64,000 nt of DNA from Candidatus Amarolinea dominans. GTDB lineage: Bacteria; Chloroflexota; Anaerolineae; SSC4; Amarolineaceae. A program made the translations under genes and the position numbers. Every line of letters starts with the position of its first letter. Position 1 is the stretch's first letter. This document shows, piece by piece, positions 44,333 through 52,224 of this stretch. The DNA lies in contig JADJYJ010000001.1 of NCBI GenBank assembly GCA_016719785.1, forward strand, positions 434,001 to 498,000, read 5' to 3'. Below the pieces are notes generated by a model. That model made no database searches and was not told where the DNA came from. It saw only the letters and a list, made by a program, of their open reading frames with translations.

Positions 44333-45415
44333 TCAGATCACATCGAAATCGCTGCCGGTCAGATACCAACTGGCCGGTTGGCGCAGGGTGTCCAGATCAA
44401 GCGCCTGCGCCAGCGGCCGCGCCTTGACCGTGAACGCGCCCAGGGCCGGTCGCAGCCCGGCCTGCGCCAGGCTGCCATGCAGCGGCGTGGCCGGCACTGC
44501 CAGGGCGGCCGCTTTTTCCACGCCCAGGTCGTAGAACAGGCGCAGCGCGTGCGCCAAGAGCGTTCGCCGCGCCGGCTCATCGGCCGGGGCCGACCACAGA
44601 TCGGCGATGAACGCCGTGGCGTGACCGGCCTCATCCTGCACGCGATAGGCCAGGTAGCCCACCGGCTCGTCGCCGCGCTGAGCCAGCAAGAGTTGATAGC
44701 GCCAGCGCGGCTCCGCGGCCGGCGCGGAGAGAAAGCGCCATTCGACCCAATGCCGGTCGCGCTGCACGCAGAAGCCGTGCGCCGGCTGGCTGGTCTGCCA
44801 CAGGCGATCGAAGCGGCCATCGGCCTGGGCGACCGGCTGCACGACGATGCCGGCCGCGTCCGGCGTTTGCCAACGGCGCTGCCACAAGCGGCCGATGATC
44901 GCCGCCCGCGCCAGGAACGGCAGGCGCAAGCGGCGGGCGATGAGCGCCTCCGGGCGCAGGGGCCGGATCAGCCAGGCCAGGGGCAGCAGCGGCTGCCAGC
45001 CCAGGTGATCCGCGCGCGATCCCCAGCGCTCGTTGGGCAGCCCAACTGTACACGGCAGCCCGGCCTGGCTCCAGGTTTCATAGATCTGCGGCGCGTACGC
45101 GGTGAGCAGCCCGCGACGCCGCTGATCGGGCGTGGTCATCAGATCTGCGCCGGTCATCAGGATGGCCGGGCCGTCCGGCGTCCGGTACGGGGTTGGGATG
45201 CTGGCGTAGTGAAAGATCGGTCTGTCTTGCTCCCAGGCCGTCCACACATTGGGCGTCGGCGTGGACAGGCCGGTCAGTTTCCAGCGGTAGAGCGCCTCGG
45301 ACAGCGGGTGGCCGTAGGCTGCGGCAAAAAGGGCAGTCAACGCGGCTTCGTCCCCGGCCTGGTAAGGGCGCAGCGCGGGGAGCCTGGCGTCCGGCTGCGG
45401 TTGATCTGCGCTCAC
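44333..45415 (-). CDS. GNAT-family N-acetyltransferase
   Basis: 360 residues, Eis-like double-GNAT arrangement. N-terminal GNAT: LRPYQAGDEAALTALFAAAY, ADLMTTPDQRRRGLLTAYAP with the acetyl-CoA loop. C-terminal part: VGYLAYRVQDEAGHATAFIA. The start is GTG at 45415, which overlaps the stop of the preceding gene as GTGA and has a full AGGAGGTGAT site. The long in-frame extension to 45664 is antisense to that gene and not real. It may acetylate an amino sugar or amine of the island product. Confidence 0.83.
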   Translation of the reverse strand: MSADQPQPDARLPALRPYQAGDEAALTALFAAAYGHPLSEALYRWKLTGLSTPTPNVWTAWEQDRPIFHYASIPTPYRTPDGPAILMTGADLMTTPDQRRRGLLTAYAPQIYETWSQAGLPCTVGLPNERWGSRADHLGWQPLLPLAWLIRPLRPEALIARRLRLPFLARAAIIGRLWQRRWQTPDAAGIVVQPVAQADGRFDRLWQTSQPAHGFCVQRDRHWVEWRFLSAPAAEPRWRYQLLLAQRGDEPVGYLAYRVQDEAGHATAFIADLWSAPADEPARRTLLAHALRLFYDLGVEKAAALAVPATPLHGSLAQAGLRPALGAFTVKARPLAQALDLDTLRQPASWYLTGSDFDVI

Positions 45416-46536
45416 CCGATCACCTCCTGATAAATGGCCTCGAACGCGGCGGCGGTCCAATCGGCGTCGAACGCCTGCGCCCAGGCCTGCGCGGCGCGGC
45501 CGCGGCGGTCGCGCTCCGCAGGATCGGCCAGCAAGGTCAGGATGCCTGCGGCCAGCCCGGCCGCATCGCCGACCGGTGCGGCCCAGGCGGCTTGCGGCGC
45601 CAGTTCCGCCACCAGCCCCACGGCCGTGCCGACGGTGGGCGCGCCCGCGGCCGCGGCTTCGCACACCGCCACCCCCTGGCTCTCGTGCCGGGACGACTGC
45701 ACGTACAGGTGCGCCTGGCGAAAATAGGGCGCCAGCACGTCGCTTGGCTGCACACCATGCAGGGTGACGTGGCGCTCCAAACCAAGCGCAGATACCTGCC
45801 GTTGCAACTCGCCGCCCAGGGTATCCCCGCCAAACCAGTCCAAATGCACCTCCGCGGCCTGATCCGCCAGCAGACGCAGCGCCTGCAGGAGCGTGGCCTG
45901 ATCCTTGACGCGGTTGATGCTGGCCGCGTGCAGCAGGCGCCAGGGCGGGCCGGGCGGCCGGGCGACGGCCGGCAGGTCGCCGGCGACGCGGCGCACATCC
46001 ACGCCCAGCGGGACCAGGCGCGCATCGGGCCGAATGGGCAAGACGGGCGCCAGCACGAAGCGGCTGCCGCCGGTGATCGCCTGGGCAAATCGCAGCGCCA
46101 GCCTGACCTGCTGCCGATGGCGCCAGGAACCGGCTCCGCCATAGCCGATGTCGGGCAGCCAGGTCAACTCACCGCCGCCGATACTGGCAACCACCGGAAT
46201 GTTGCGCCAGCGGCCAACGCCCAGGGCCAGGGTGCTGGTGGCGCCCAGCCAGAAGGCGTGGATGACATCGGCCCCGCCGTGGGCCGCGAGGGCCGCCAGG
46301 CTTTGGCGCAAACGCTGCCCAAACCCGAATCCGGGCAGCCGGGCCGGGCTGCGCCCCAGGTTGATCACCTGCGCGCCCAAAAGCTCGTAGCTGGCAGGCG
46401 CTGCTTCCTGCTCCAGCGCAATCACCAGCAGGCGATGCCGGGCCGCCAGGCGCTCGATCAAGCAGAGCAGCGCGGGAATCACCCGCTCGCGGCCGCTGCG
46501 ATCTACGCCACCGGGCACAATCAGGGCGATTCTCAT
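45412..46536 (-). CDS. GT4-family glycosyltransferase
   Basis: 374 residues, GT-B fold. N-terminal domain MRIALIVPGGVDRSGRERVI and GADVIHAFWLGATSTL. The donor site includes LLHAASINRVKDQATLLQAL and SSRHESQGVAVCEAAAAGAP with the E-x7-E motif. It overlaps the GNAT gene by four bases and starts 12 bases after the methyltransferase gene, so all are one operon. Sugar donor and acceptor are not known. Confidence 0.9.
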   Translation of the reverse strand: MRIALIVPGGVDRSGRERVIPALLCLIERLAARHRLLVIALEQEAAPASYELLGAQVINLGRSPARLPGFGFGQRLRQSLAALAAHGGADVIHAFWLGATSTLALGVGRWRNIPVVASIGGGELTWLPDIGYGGAGSWRHRQQVRLALRFAQAITGGSRFVLAPVLPIRPDARLVPLGVDVRRVAGDLPAVARPPGPPWRLLHAASINRVKDQATLLQALRLLADQAAEVHLDWFGGDTLGGELQRQVSALGLERHVTLHGVQPSDVLAPYFRQAHLYVQSSRHESQGVAVCEAAAAGAPTVGTAVGLVAELAPQAAWAAPVGDAAGLAAGILTLLADPAERDRRGRAAQAWAQAFDADWTAAAFEAIYQEVIG

Positions 46537-46548
46537 GGCCGCGCCCCG

Positions 46549-47205
46549 CTACCGCGTGATCAGGTACGCGGTCAGGATTTCGTTGATCAAATCCTGCCGC
46601 GCCGCCACCTGCTGTTCAAACCCGGCCGCCTGCAGACTAGCGAGCAGCTCGTCGCCCGCGCCGTCCGAAGACAGGATCAACAGCGCCTGCCCGCCCGGCT
46701 TGAGATGCGCGGCCAGGCCGGCCGTGAAACGCTCGAAAACATCTTCCCCGCGCCAGGCATGGTCGAGCGGGCGGCGGGGACGGCCGCGGTAGAACGGGGG
46801 ATTGAACAGGATCAGGTCGAAGCGCGCCGCGGCCACCGGCGCGAACAGGTCGCCCTGACGCGCTTCGATGGCGTGCTCCAGGTGATTGAGCAGCGCGTTG
46901 ATCCGCGCGCAACGCACCGCCTCCGGGTTGATGTCCACGGCGATCACGGATGCGCCGGCCCGCGCTGCGAAGATGGCCCCTACGCCCGAACCCGCGCCCA
47001 GGTCGAGCACCTCAGCCCCCGCCGGCAGCGGCAGGGTCGTCACGGTGCGCGCCAGGAACGCGCCGGTGCGCAGCAGCACCGGATTGAAGACCTGCGGCAG
47101 AACCACCAACGGCACGCCGTCAATCTCCTCCAGCACCAGGCGGCCATAGCGACGGCTCAGCACACGGTAACGCAGCGCCAACCACCCCCGCGCGACAACC
47201 GCCAA
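46549..47205 (-). CDS. SAM-dependent methyltransferase, PrmC/HemK-like
   Basis: About 218 residues. SAM motif I EVLDLGAGSGVGAIFAARAG, acidic VIAVDINPEAVRCARINA and the NPPF motif in FDLILFNPPFYRGRPRR, as in PrmC and N6-adenine or RNA methyltransferases. Before this is FNPVLLRTGAFLA, typical of small PrmC-like enzymes. The start is uncertain: the open frame reads upstream into a dispersed repeat (47211-47342), and the first plausible codon after the repeat is a TTG at 47205 without a good ribosome binding site. The repeat may have replaced the original 5' end. Confidence 0.78.
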   Translation of the reverse strand: MAVVARGWLALRYRVLSRRYGRLVLEEIDGVPLVVLPQVFNPVLLRTGAFLARTVTTLPLPAGAEVLDLGAGSGVGAIFAARAGASVIAVDINPEAVRCARINALLNHLEHAIEARQGDLFAPVAAARFDLILFNPPFYRGRPRRPLDHAWRGEDVFERFTAGLAAHLKPGGQALLILSSDGAGDELLASLQAAGFEQQVAARQDLINEILTAYLITR

Positions 47206-47210
47206 CAGCC

Positions 47211-47342
47211 GGCGATTGAAATCGCACCTAAAGGGCGTACCGCCGGGCGTCCACCTTCGTGGACGCAAAGCCCGGTCGGCGTAGGCCGACCTCGTGGCGG
47301 AACACCCCTTCGCCCCGAATTCATTCGGCGGCGATCGGCCTG
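47211..47342 (+). repeat. About 130-bp dispersed repeat, copy 1
   Basis: Begins GGCGATTGAAATCGC and ends CCCCGAATTCATTCGG. Internal hairpins CGTCCAC/GTGGACG and GGTCGGC/GCCGACC. A related copy in the same orientation is at 53971-54097. It abuts the 5' end of a methyltransferase gene. Confidence 0.75.
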
Positions 47343-47390
47343 CGATTTTCAATCTCCACTCCCCACTCTCCACTCTCCCCCGACGCATCA

Positions 47391-47435
47391 TCGCCCTCCC
47401 GTGACCCAATCTCAGGTCTCCGATCTCTGCTCTCC
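47391..47435 (+). repeat. Short dispersed repeat TCGCCCTCCCGTGACCCAAT..., intergenic copy
   Basis: 45 bases shared in inverted orientation with 50371-50414 inside a methyltransferase gene. It lies just before the end of the radical SAM gene on the other strand. Confidence 0.6.
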
Positions 47436-47438
47436 CCC

Positions 47439-48863
47439 TCACGACAACCTCTGCGCCGGCCAGAGCCAGCGGCTGACCACCTGTTCCAGCGGCAAGGCGT
47501 ACAGGTCGCGTTGACAGCGCCACTGCGCCAGCACCTGGAATGGGCGCTTCAACGGGGTGGGATGGTCCCACGCCAGTTGCGCGTAGAACTTGAATCGCTC
47601 CACCTGCCGGTAGCGCTGCGGGCTGACCCAGGGCCCGGCCGAGCCGATGAAATCAAAATCAGCCCATTCGTCCAGCGTGACCGGCAGTTGATAGCCCTGG
47701 CGCACCGCTTCGTCGGTGATGGGGGAGCCGGGATAGGGCTTGAAGAAGAAAATCGGCGTCTCGAAGTCGGGGCTGAGGCGACGCAGCCGCTTGATGACAT
47801 CGAGCGAGGCCTGCACGCTCTCGTCGGTCTCGTTGGGAAAACCCACGATGAACGGAAAGATCACCCGGATGCCGTGGCGCAGGCATTTCTCGGCGCTGAT
47901 GAAAACCTGCTCCAATTGAATGTCCTTGCGAATCCAATCCATCATGGCCTGCGAGCCGGATTCCACGCCAATGATGACGCGGCGCAGGCCCGACTGCTTG
48001 CAGCGCTGCAAGACCCGGTCGGGCAGGCGGTCGCCCTGATCCGCGCGCATGGTGCCGGCCCAGGTGATGGGCAGCCGCCGGCGGATGAACTCCTCGGCGA
48101 TGGCCTCGACGCGATCGGCGCGTGTGAAGAAGGTTTCATCTTGCAGCGACAGGTCATCGAAGCGGTAGCGCTGCCAGAGCGCATCCACCTCGGCGGCCAC
48201 GCGCGACGGCTCGAACCCGACCCACTTGCGCTTGTAGACAAACGGGTCGGCGCAGAAGGCGCAGCGGAAGTTACAGCCTTGCGATGAGATGTAGTCGAGC
48301 TGGCGCTTGCCCTTGAGCTGATAGTAGCGTTCGACCGGCAGCAAGCCGTAATTGTGCGTCCGAAACGTGTTGATGTTGCGCAGCGGCCGCGGGGGATTGA
48401 CCTGTATTTCGCCGGCGGGGGTGCGGTAGGTGCAGCCCAGGCAGCCCTCCAGGCTCTCGTGGTTGACCAGGCGCCGCACGATCTCGCGCAGGGTCTCCTC
48501 ACCCTGCGCTTGAACGGTGATGTCAACCGCCGCTTCTGCCAGGCACGCCGCGCCAAACAGCGACGGGTGCCAGCCGCCCCAAATCACCGGCAGGTCGGAC
48601 CGGCGCGCTTTGGCGGCCCGCGAGATGCGAATGGCATCCCGAATGGGCGCGCCGGTCAACACGCTGACTCCCAGGCAGAGCGCATCATCCACGTGCGCCA
48701 GCACCGCGGCCACCGGGTCGCGCTCCAGGCGGCCATCAATGATGACCACCTCGACCTGCTCCGGGTCCAGGTCAGAGCCGACGGCCAGCAGGCCCAGGGG
48801 CATGGTGAAGAAAACGGCCTGCGGGTTGTAGAGGACGACTTTGTGGCGGCGCATCAGGTTCAT
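47439..48863 (-). CDS. B12-binding-domain radical SAM protein B
   Basis: 474 residues. B12-like N-terminal domain (RRHKVVLYNPQAVFFTMPLG, VEVVIIDGRLERDPVAAVL, LPVIWGGWHPSLFGAAC). Cluster motif SQGCNFRCAFCADP. SAM-side motif VIIGVESGSQAMMDWIRKD. C-terminal segment FFKPYPGSPITDEAVRQGY. The ATG at 48863 overlaps the stop of the SPASM gene as ATGA; an ATG nine bases downstream is possible. It belongs to the same leftward unit as the other radical SAM genes. The reaction is unknown. Confidence 0.9.
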   Translation of the reverse strand: MNLMRRHKVVLYNPQAVFFTMPLGLLAVGSDLDPEQVEVVIIDGRLERDPVAAVLAHVDDALCLGVSVLTGAPIRDAIRISRAAKARRSDLPVIWGGWHPSLFGAACLAEAAVDITVQAQGEETLREIVRRLVNHESLEGCLGCTYRTPAGEIQVNPPRPLRNINTFRTHNYGLLPVERYYQLKGKRQLDYISSQGCNFRCAFCADPFVYKRKWVGFEPSRVAAEVDALWQRYRFDDLSLQDETFFTRADRVEAIAEEFIRRRLPITWAGTMRADQGDRLPDRVLQRCKQSGLRRVIIGVESGSQAMMDWIRKDIQLEQVFISAEKCLRHGIRVIFPFIVGFPNETDESVQASLDVIKRLRRLSPDFETPIFFFKPYPGSPITDEAVRQGYQLPVTLDEWADFDFIGSAGPWVSPQRYRQVERFKFYAQLAWDHPTPLKRPFQVLAQWRCQRDLYALPLEQVVSRWLWPAQRLS

Positions 48864-49915
48864 GAGGCACGCAGAGCAAGAGAGCAGACGCACTTGCGGC
48901 AGATGGCGTCACGGTGGGTATCGAGGCCCTGGCGCCAGGCCACGGCCGCGGGCGCGTTGAGCAGGCTGGTCAGACTGGGCGCCTGGTAGATGTTGCCCAG
49001 GGGCGGCTGGAAGAAACAGGGGCGCACCGTGCCGTCTGCTTCGATGACCGTGGAAACCCAGGGCGCGTTGCACGACACGGGCGGGAATTCGCCCTGGCCG
49101 AGCAGGGCCGTGTAGTAGTGCAGGATGCGCCGGCGCAGCTTGGCCGGCGACTCGGCGATGAAACCGGCGGCAAAATCGGCCGCAAAATCGGCTTCCAGCG
49201 CGTCCAGTTCCTGCGCCAGGCGGGGCAGATCATCGGCCGCCAGCGCCACCTGCATGACCCGTTCGTCATCCCAACCGAGCGGCCGGTTGAAGGCGTCTGT
49301 GCTGACATCGGCCGCCAGGAAGCTGATGCGATCCAGACCCAGCTCGTGCGCCGCGGTCACCACGTCACGCAAATGGTGATAGTTTGCGCGCTGCACGGTG
49401 CAGCGGGCCGCAGCGGTCGTGCGGGGATCGGCGGCCTTGACCGCGGCCACCCCTGCCGCCAGCTTTTCGTAGGCGCGGGGAATGTTGCGAACCCGGTTGT
49501 GGATCGCGGCCGGGCCATCGAGGCTGACGATCACCTCGTCGCAATAGGTCACCACCTGCGCGGCGTGCCTGGCCAGCAGCAAACCGGTGGTGAGCAGGGT
49601 GATGCTGATGTCGGCCCGCCGCAGATGGGCGCACAGTTCCCACAGGTGCGAGTGCATCAGGGCCTCGCCGCCGCTCAACACCACCTGGCGCACGCCCAAC
49701 TGCTGCCATTCGTCCAGCCAGCGCGCCACAGCGGCCGCGGGCACCTCGTCACGCGTGGTCGCGCGCCAGATGTCGCACATCAGGCAGCGGCAGTTGCAGT
49801 GACTGTGCGGGAACAGGATCAGGATGGGCAGCTGCGTGATCGGGTCCACGCGCGGCAGCGGCAAAACCGCTTCCCGGCGAGGGCCAGACAGTGACTGGGG
49901 TTGCGACGTTGTCAT
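48860..49915 (-). CDS. Radical SAM protein with SPASM-like C-terminus
   Basis: 351 residues, without a B12 domain. Cluster motif PHSHCNCRCLMCDIWR (CxxxCxxC), GGE motif VVLSGGEALMHSHLWE, then a C-terminal region with cysteines in PVSCNAPWVSTV, VRPCFFQPPLGN and CRKCVCSL, matching a SPASM/Twitch auxiliary cluster domain. Relatives mature peptides or act in sugar and cofactor chemistry. It lies one base after the methyltransferase stop and overlaps the next gene by four bases, so it is in the middle of a tight operon. Confidence 0.9.
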   Translation of the reverse strand: MTTSQPQSLSGPRREAVLPLPRVDPITQLPILILFPHSHCNCRCLMCDIWRATTRDEVPAAAVARWLDEWQQLGVRQVVLSGGEALMHSHLWELCAHLRRADISITLLTTGLLLARHAAQVVTYCDEVIVSLDGPAAIHNRVRNIPRAYEKLAAGVAAVKAADPRTTAAARCTVQRANYHHLRDVVTAAHELGLDRISFLAADVSTDAFNRPLGWDDERVMQVALAADDLPRLAQELDALEADFAADFAAGFIAESPAKLRRRILHYYTALLGQGEFPPVSCNAPWVSTVIEADGTVRPCFFQPPLGNIYQAPSLTSLLNAPAAVAWRQGLDTHRDAICRKCVCSLALRAS

Positions 49916-49916
49916 A

Positions 49917-50783
49917 TCAGTGAAGCACCATTTCGATCAAGTAGTGGTCCGCCAGCCAGGGCAGCGGCCAGGCTGTTTCCAACCGGCGCTCGATGCGATT
50001 CAGCCGGGCCAGCAGGGCTGGATGGCGAGCCGCCCACGGTTCGACGTATGATGGTGGCAGCAGGGCGCCGATGGCGCTGACGCGCTGCACCGTAAACATG
50101 GGGGCAAACGCTCGCCGCAGCGCAGCAATGGACGGATAGCGAATCGTCAGCCCGCGCCAGGGAACGCCGTCACGCCGCAGACGCCTGAACGCCTTGCCCG
50201 CCTGCCCCTGGCGCAAATACCAAGCCCATTCCCAGGGCGCCAACGGCCCCATGATGCACAGAATCGCCCGGCCCCCCGGCTTGAGCAATCCGGCCAGCGC
50301 CTGCGCCACCCCAGCCAGGTCAGCAACGCAGTTCAGCCCGCCGAAGTTCGACAAGACGCCGTCGAAAGAAGAGAATGGAGACCGGAGACCGGAGATTGGG
50401 TCACGGGAGGGCGACGAGTCATTGTCTTGCGATCTCTGATCTCTGGTCTCTGATCTCAGTGAACTCCCCCATGCGGCCAAATCGGCGATGTCCAATTTTG
50501 CCACCTGAACCAATTCCTCCATCCCAGCCTGCGCCACCTTGCGGCGGGTCACGGCCAGCATCGCCTCTGAAATGTCCGTCGCCAGCACGTGGACGCCGCG
50601 CTGCGCCAGGTGGATGGCGTCGGCGCCGGTGCCGCAGTTGAGCTCCAGCACGCGATCGCCGGCGCGGAACTGCGCATCCAGCCGTCGCCAGACCGCGGCG
50701 CGCAGCAGGCGACCGATGGTGCTCTCCGTAAACGCGTCATCGTAGGTCGCGGCCGAGTCATCGAAGGCGGCGGCGCTCAACAT
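49917..50783 (-). CDS. SAM-dependent methyltransferase with in-frame repeat insertion
   Basis: 288 residues. Class I fold: AFDDSAATYDDAF, motif I RVLELNCGTGADAIHLAQRG, acidic VLATDISEAML, then FDGVLSNFGGLNCV and LLKPGGRAILCIMGP. Between AAWG and FDGV lie 33 extra residues rich in Ser/Arg/Asp that are encoded by a dispersed repeat (50367-50465). The frame stays open. The insertion falls before strand 4, in a loop next to the active site, so activity may survive. The start at 50783 overlaps the upstream gene by seven bases; the longer frame to 50906 is antisense and rejected. Confidence 0.84.
   Translation of the reverse strand: MLSAAAFDDSAATYDDAFTESTIGRLLRAAVWRRLDAQFRAGDRVLELNCGTGADAIHLAQRGVHVLATDISEAMLAVTRRKVAQAGMEELVQVAKLDIADLAAWGSSLRSETRDQRSQDNDSSPSRDPISGLRSPFSSFDGVLSNFGGLNCVADLAGVAQALAGLLKPGGRAILCIMGPLAPWEWAWYLRQGQAGKAFRRLRRDGVPWRGLTIRYPSIAALRRAFAPMFTVQRVSAIGALLPPSYVEPWAARHPALLARLNRIERRLETAWPLPWLADHYLIEMVLH
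50367..50465. repeat. 99-bp dispersed repeat inserted in frame in a methyltransferase gene
   Basis: Composed of GGAGACC/GAGATC-type words, including the 44 bases shared with 47391-47435 in inverse orientation. Length is exactly 33 codons, so the reading frame is preserved. The boundaries are estimated from the point where methyltransferase similarity resumes. Confidence 0.7.
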
Positions 50784-52168
50784 TCCTGTTCTGCTGCCGT
50801 CGCCAGCAAACCGGATCGCGCTTCCTGTGCCAGGGTCTGCAGGCGCAGGGCCTCGCCGGCATCCTGACCGTTCAAACGATGGGCCGCGACCTCGTTGCGC
50901 AGCCACTGGTCTGCAAAGCGGTAATACTGACGCGTGTGCCGTCCGCGCACCACGTAATCGCGGTCGGTGGCCTCCACCCAGTCACGATCCAGGCGCAGCG
51001 TGTCCTTGATGGTCTCATAGTATGGCGTGTTCTTGATTGGGTAGGCCACGGTGGTGAAGAAGATGTTGGGATTGGCCTTCTTCACATGCTCGATCGTAGC
51101 CTCGATATCCTCGATCTCTTCGCCGTCATAGCCCCACATCAGAAACATGCCCACCTCGATACCGTGCCGCTGGGCCGCCTGGGTTGCCCATTGCACCTGC
51201 TCCACGGTGACGCCGCGCTGCATCGCGTCCAGGATGCGCTGGCTGCCGCTTTCGGAGCCAATCCAGATGCGGTAGCAGCCCATCTCGGCCAGGGTGGCGA
51301 GCACATCCTCTTTCAGCAGGCGGTCCGCGCGAGAGATCGTCTCGAAGGGCAGGCGCAGATTGCGCCGCTTCAACTCGGCGGCATATTCGTACAGCCAGCG
51401 GTGGTTGATCGTAAACACATCGTCCGCGTACCAGACCTGATCTGGCTTGTAGGTCTCCACGATGTGCTGCACTTCGGCCGCGCAGTCGAGGTAGCTGCGG
51501 CGGCGGTGTGAATAGCCGAAGACCGCGTGCGAACACCATTTGCACTTGTAGGGGCAGCCGCGGGCCGTGATCAGATTGACGCTGCCCATGCCGTGGTGCG
51601 TGCGCCAGACATCCACATACTGGCTGATGTTGATCTGCTCCCGGTCCGGCCAGGGCAGGCTGTCAATGTCCGCGATCTGTGCGCGCTCGGCGTTGCGGAC
51701 AATTTGCCCTTCTTCATCCAAAAAGACAGTGCCGGCAATCCCGTGCAGACGATGCGGCCCCTGCTGCGCTAAGGCGGGCAACAGTTCCGCCAGGGTGACT
51801 TCCCCTTCGCCGACCACCACCACATCGGCGCCCTGGGCGATATACTCGTGCGTGTAGTTGGCCGACTCCGGCCCGCCACAAATGACCGTCCAGCCGTGGC
51901 GCTTGGCTTCGCCGATGATCCAGACCACCTGGCCGCGTGTCACCAGGTTGGTGTAGATGCCGAGCACGCCGCCGGGCGTCTGCGCCAGGCGTGCGGCCAG
52001 GTCGGCCTTGCTGCTGAAGGTCGTGTCGAAAATCTCCACATCGAAGCCGGCGCGGCGCAGATAGGCCGAGTTGTACAGAAGCCCCAGGGTCGGGTAAGGC
52101 TTCATGATCTGCCGCTCTTTTTCGTCCTCCCACAGGAAGTAGCCATGGGTCAGTAATAGGTCAGGCAT
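50777..52168 (-). CDS. B12-binding-domain radical SAM protein C
   Basis: 463 residues. The start at 52168 is chosen because MPDLLLTHGYFLWEDEKERQ aligns with the first residues of the neighbouring paralogue; upstream in-frame starts at 52198 and beyond add unrelated residues. B12-like domain (GVLGIYTNLVTRGQVVWIIG, VICGGPESANYTHEYIAQGA). Cluster motif TARGCPYKCKWCSHAVFG. IWIGSESGSQRILDAMQRG. A C-terminal extension follows. It is closely similar to protein D just upstream, so the pair may come from duplication. Confidence 0.9.
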   Translation of the reverse strand: MPDLLLTHGYFLWEDEKERQIMKPYPTLGLLYNSAYLRRAGFDVEIFDTTFSSKADLAARLAQTPGGVLGIYTNLVTRGQVVWIIGEAKRHGWTVICGGPESANYTHEYIAQGADVVVVGEGEVTLAELLPALAQQGPHRLHGIAGTVFLDEEGQIVRNAERAQIADIDSLPWPDREQINISQYVDVWRTHHGMGSVNLITARGCPYKCKWCSHAVFGYSHRRRSYLDCAAEVQHIVETYKPDQVWYADDVFTINHRWLYEYAAELKRRNLRLPFETISRADRLLKEDVLATLAEMGCYRIWIGSESGSQRILDAMQRGVTVEQVQWATQAAQRHGIEVGMFLMWGYDGEEIEDIEATIEHVKKANPNIFFTTVAYPIKNTPYYETIKDTLRLDRDWVEATDRDYVVRGRHTRQYYRFADQWLRNEVAAHRLNGQDAGEALRLQTLAQEARSGLLATAAEQEC

Positions 52169-52224
52169 CTTGACTATGCATGCAGCCCCCTTTTTCATGT
52201 TCAACCTGGCGGCGCCAGGCTGGT

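Noticed and set aside
45193..47514. 773-codon open frame on the plus strand
   Set aside because: Antisense to the GNAT, GT4 and methyltransferase genes, which have clear motifs. Long antisense frames are expected at this GC content.
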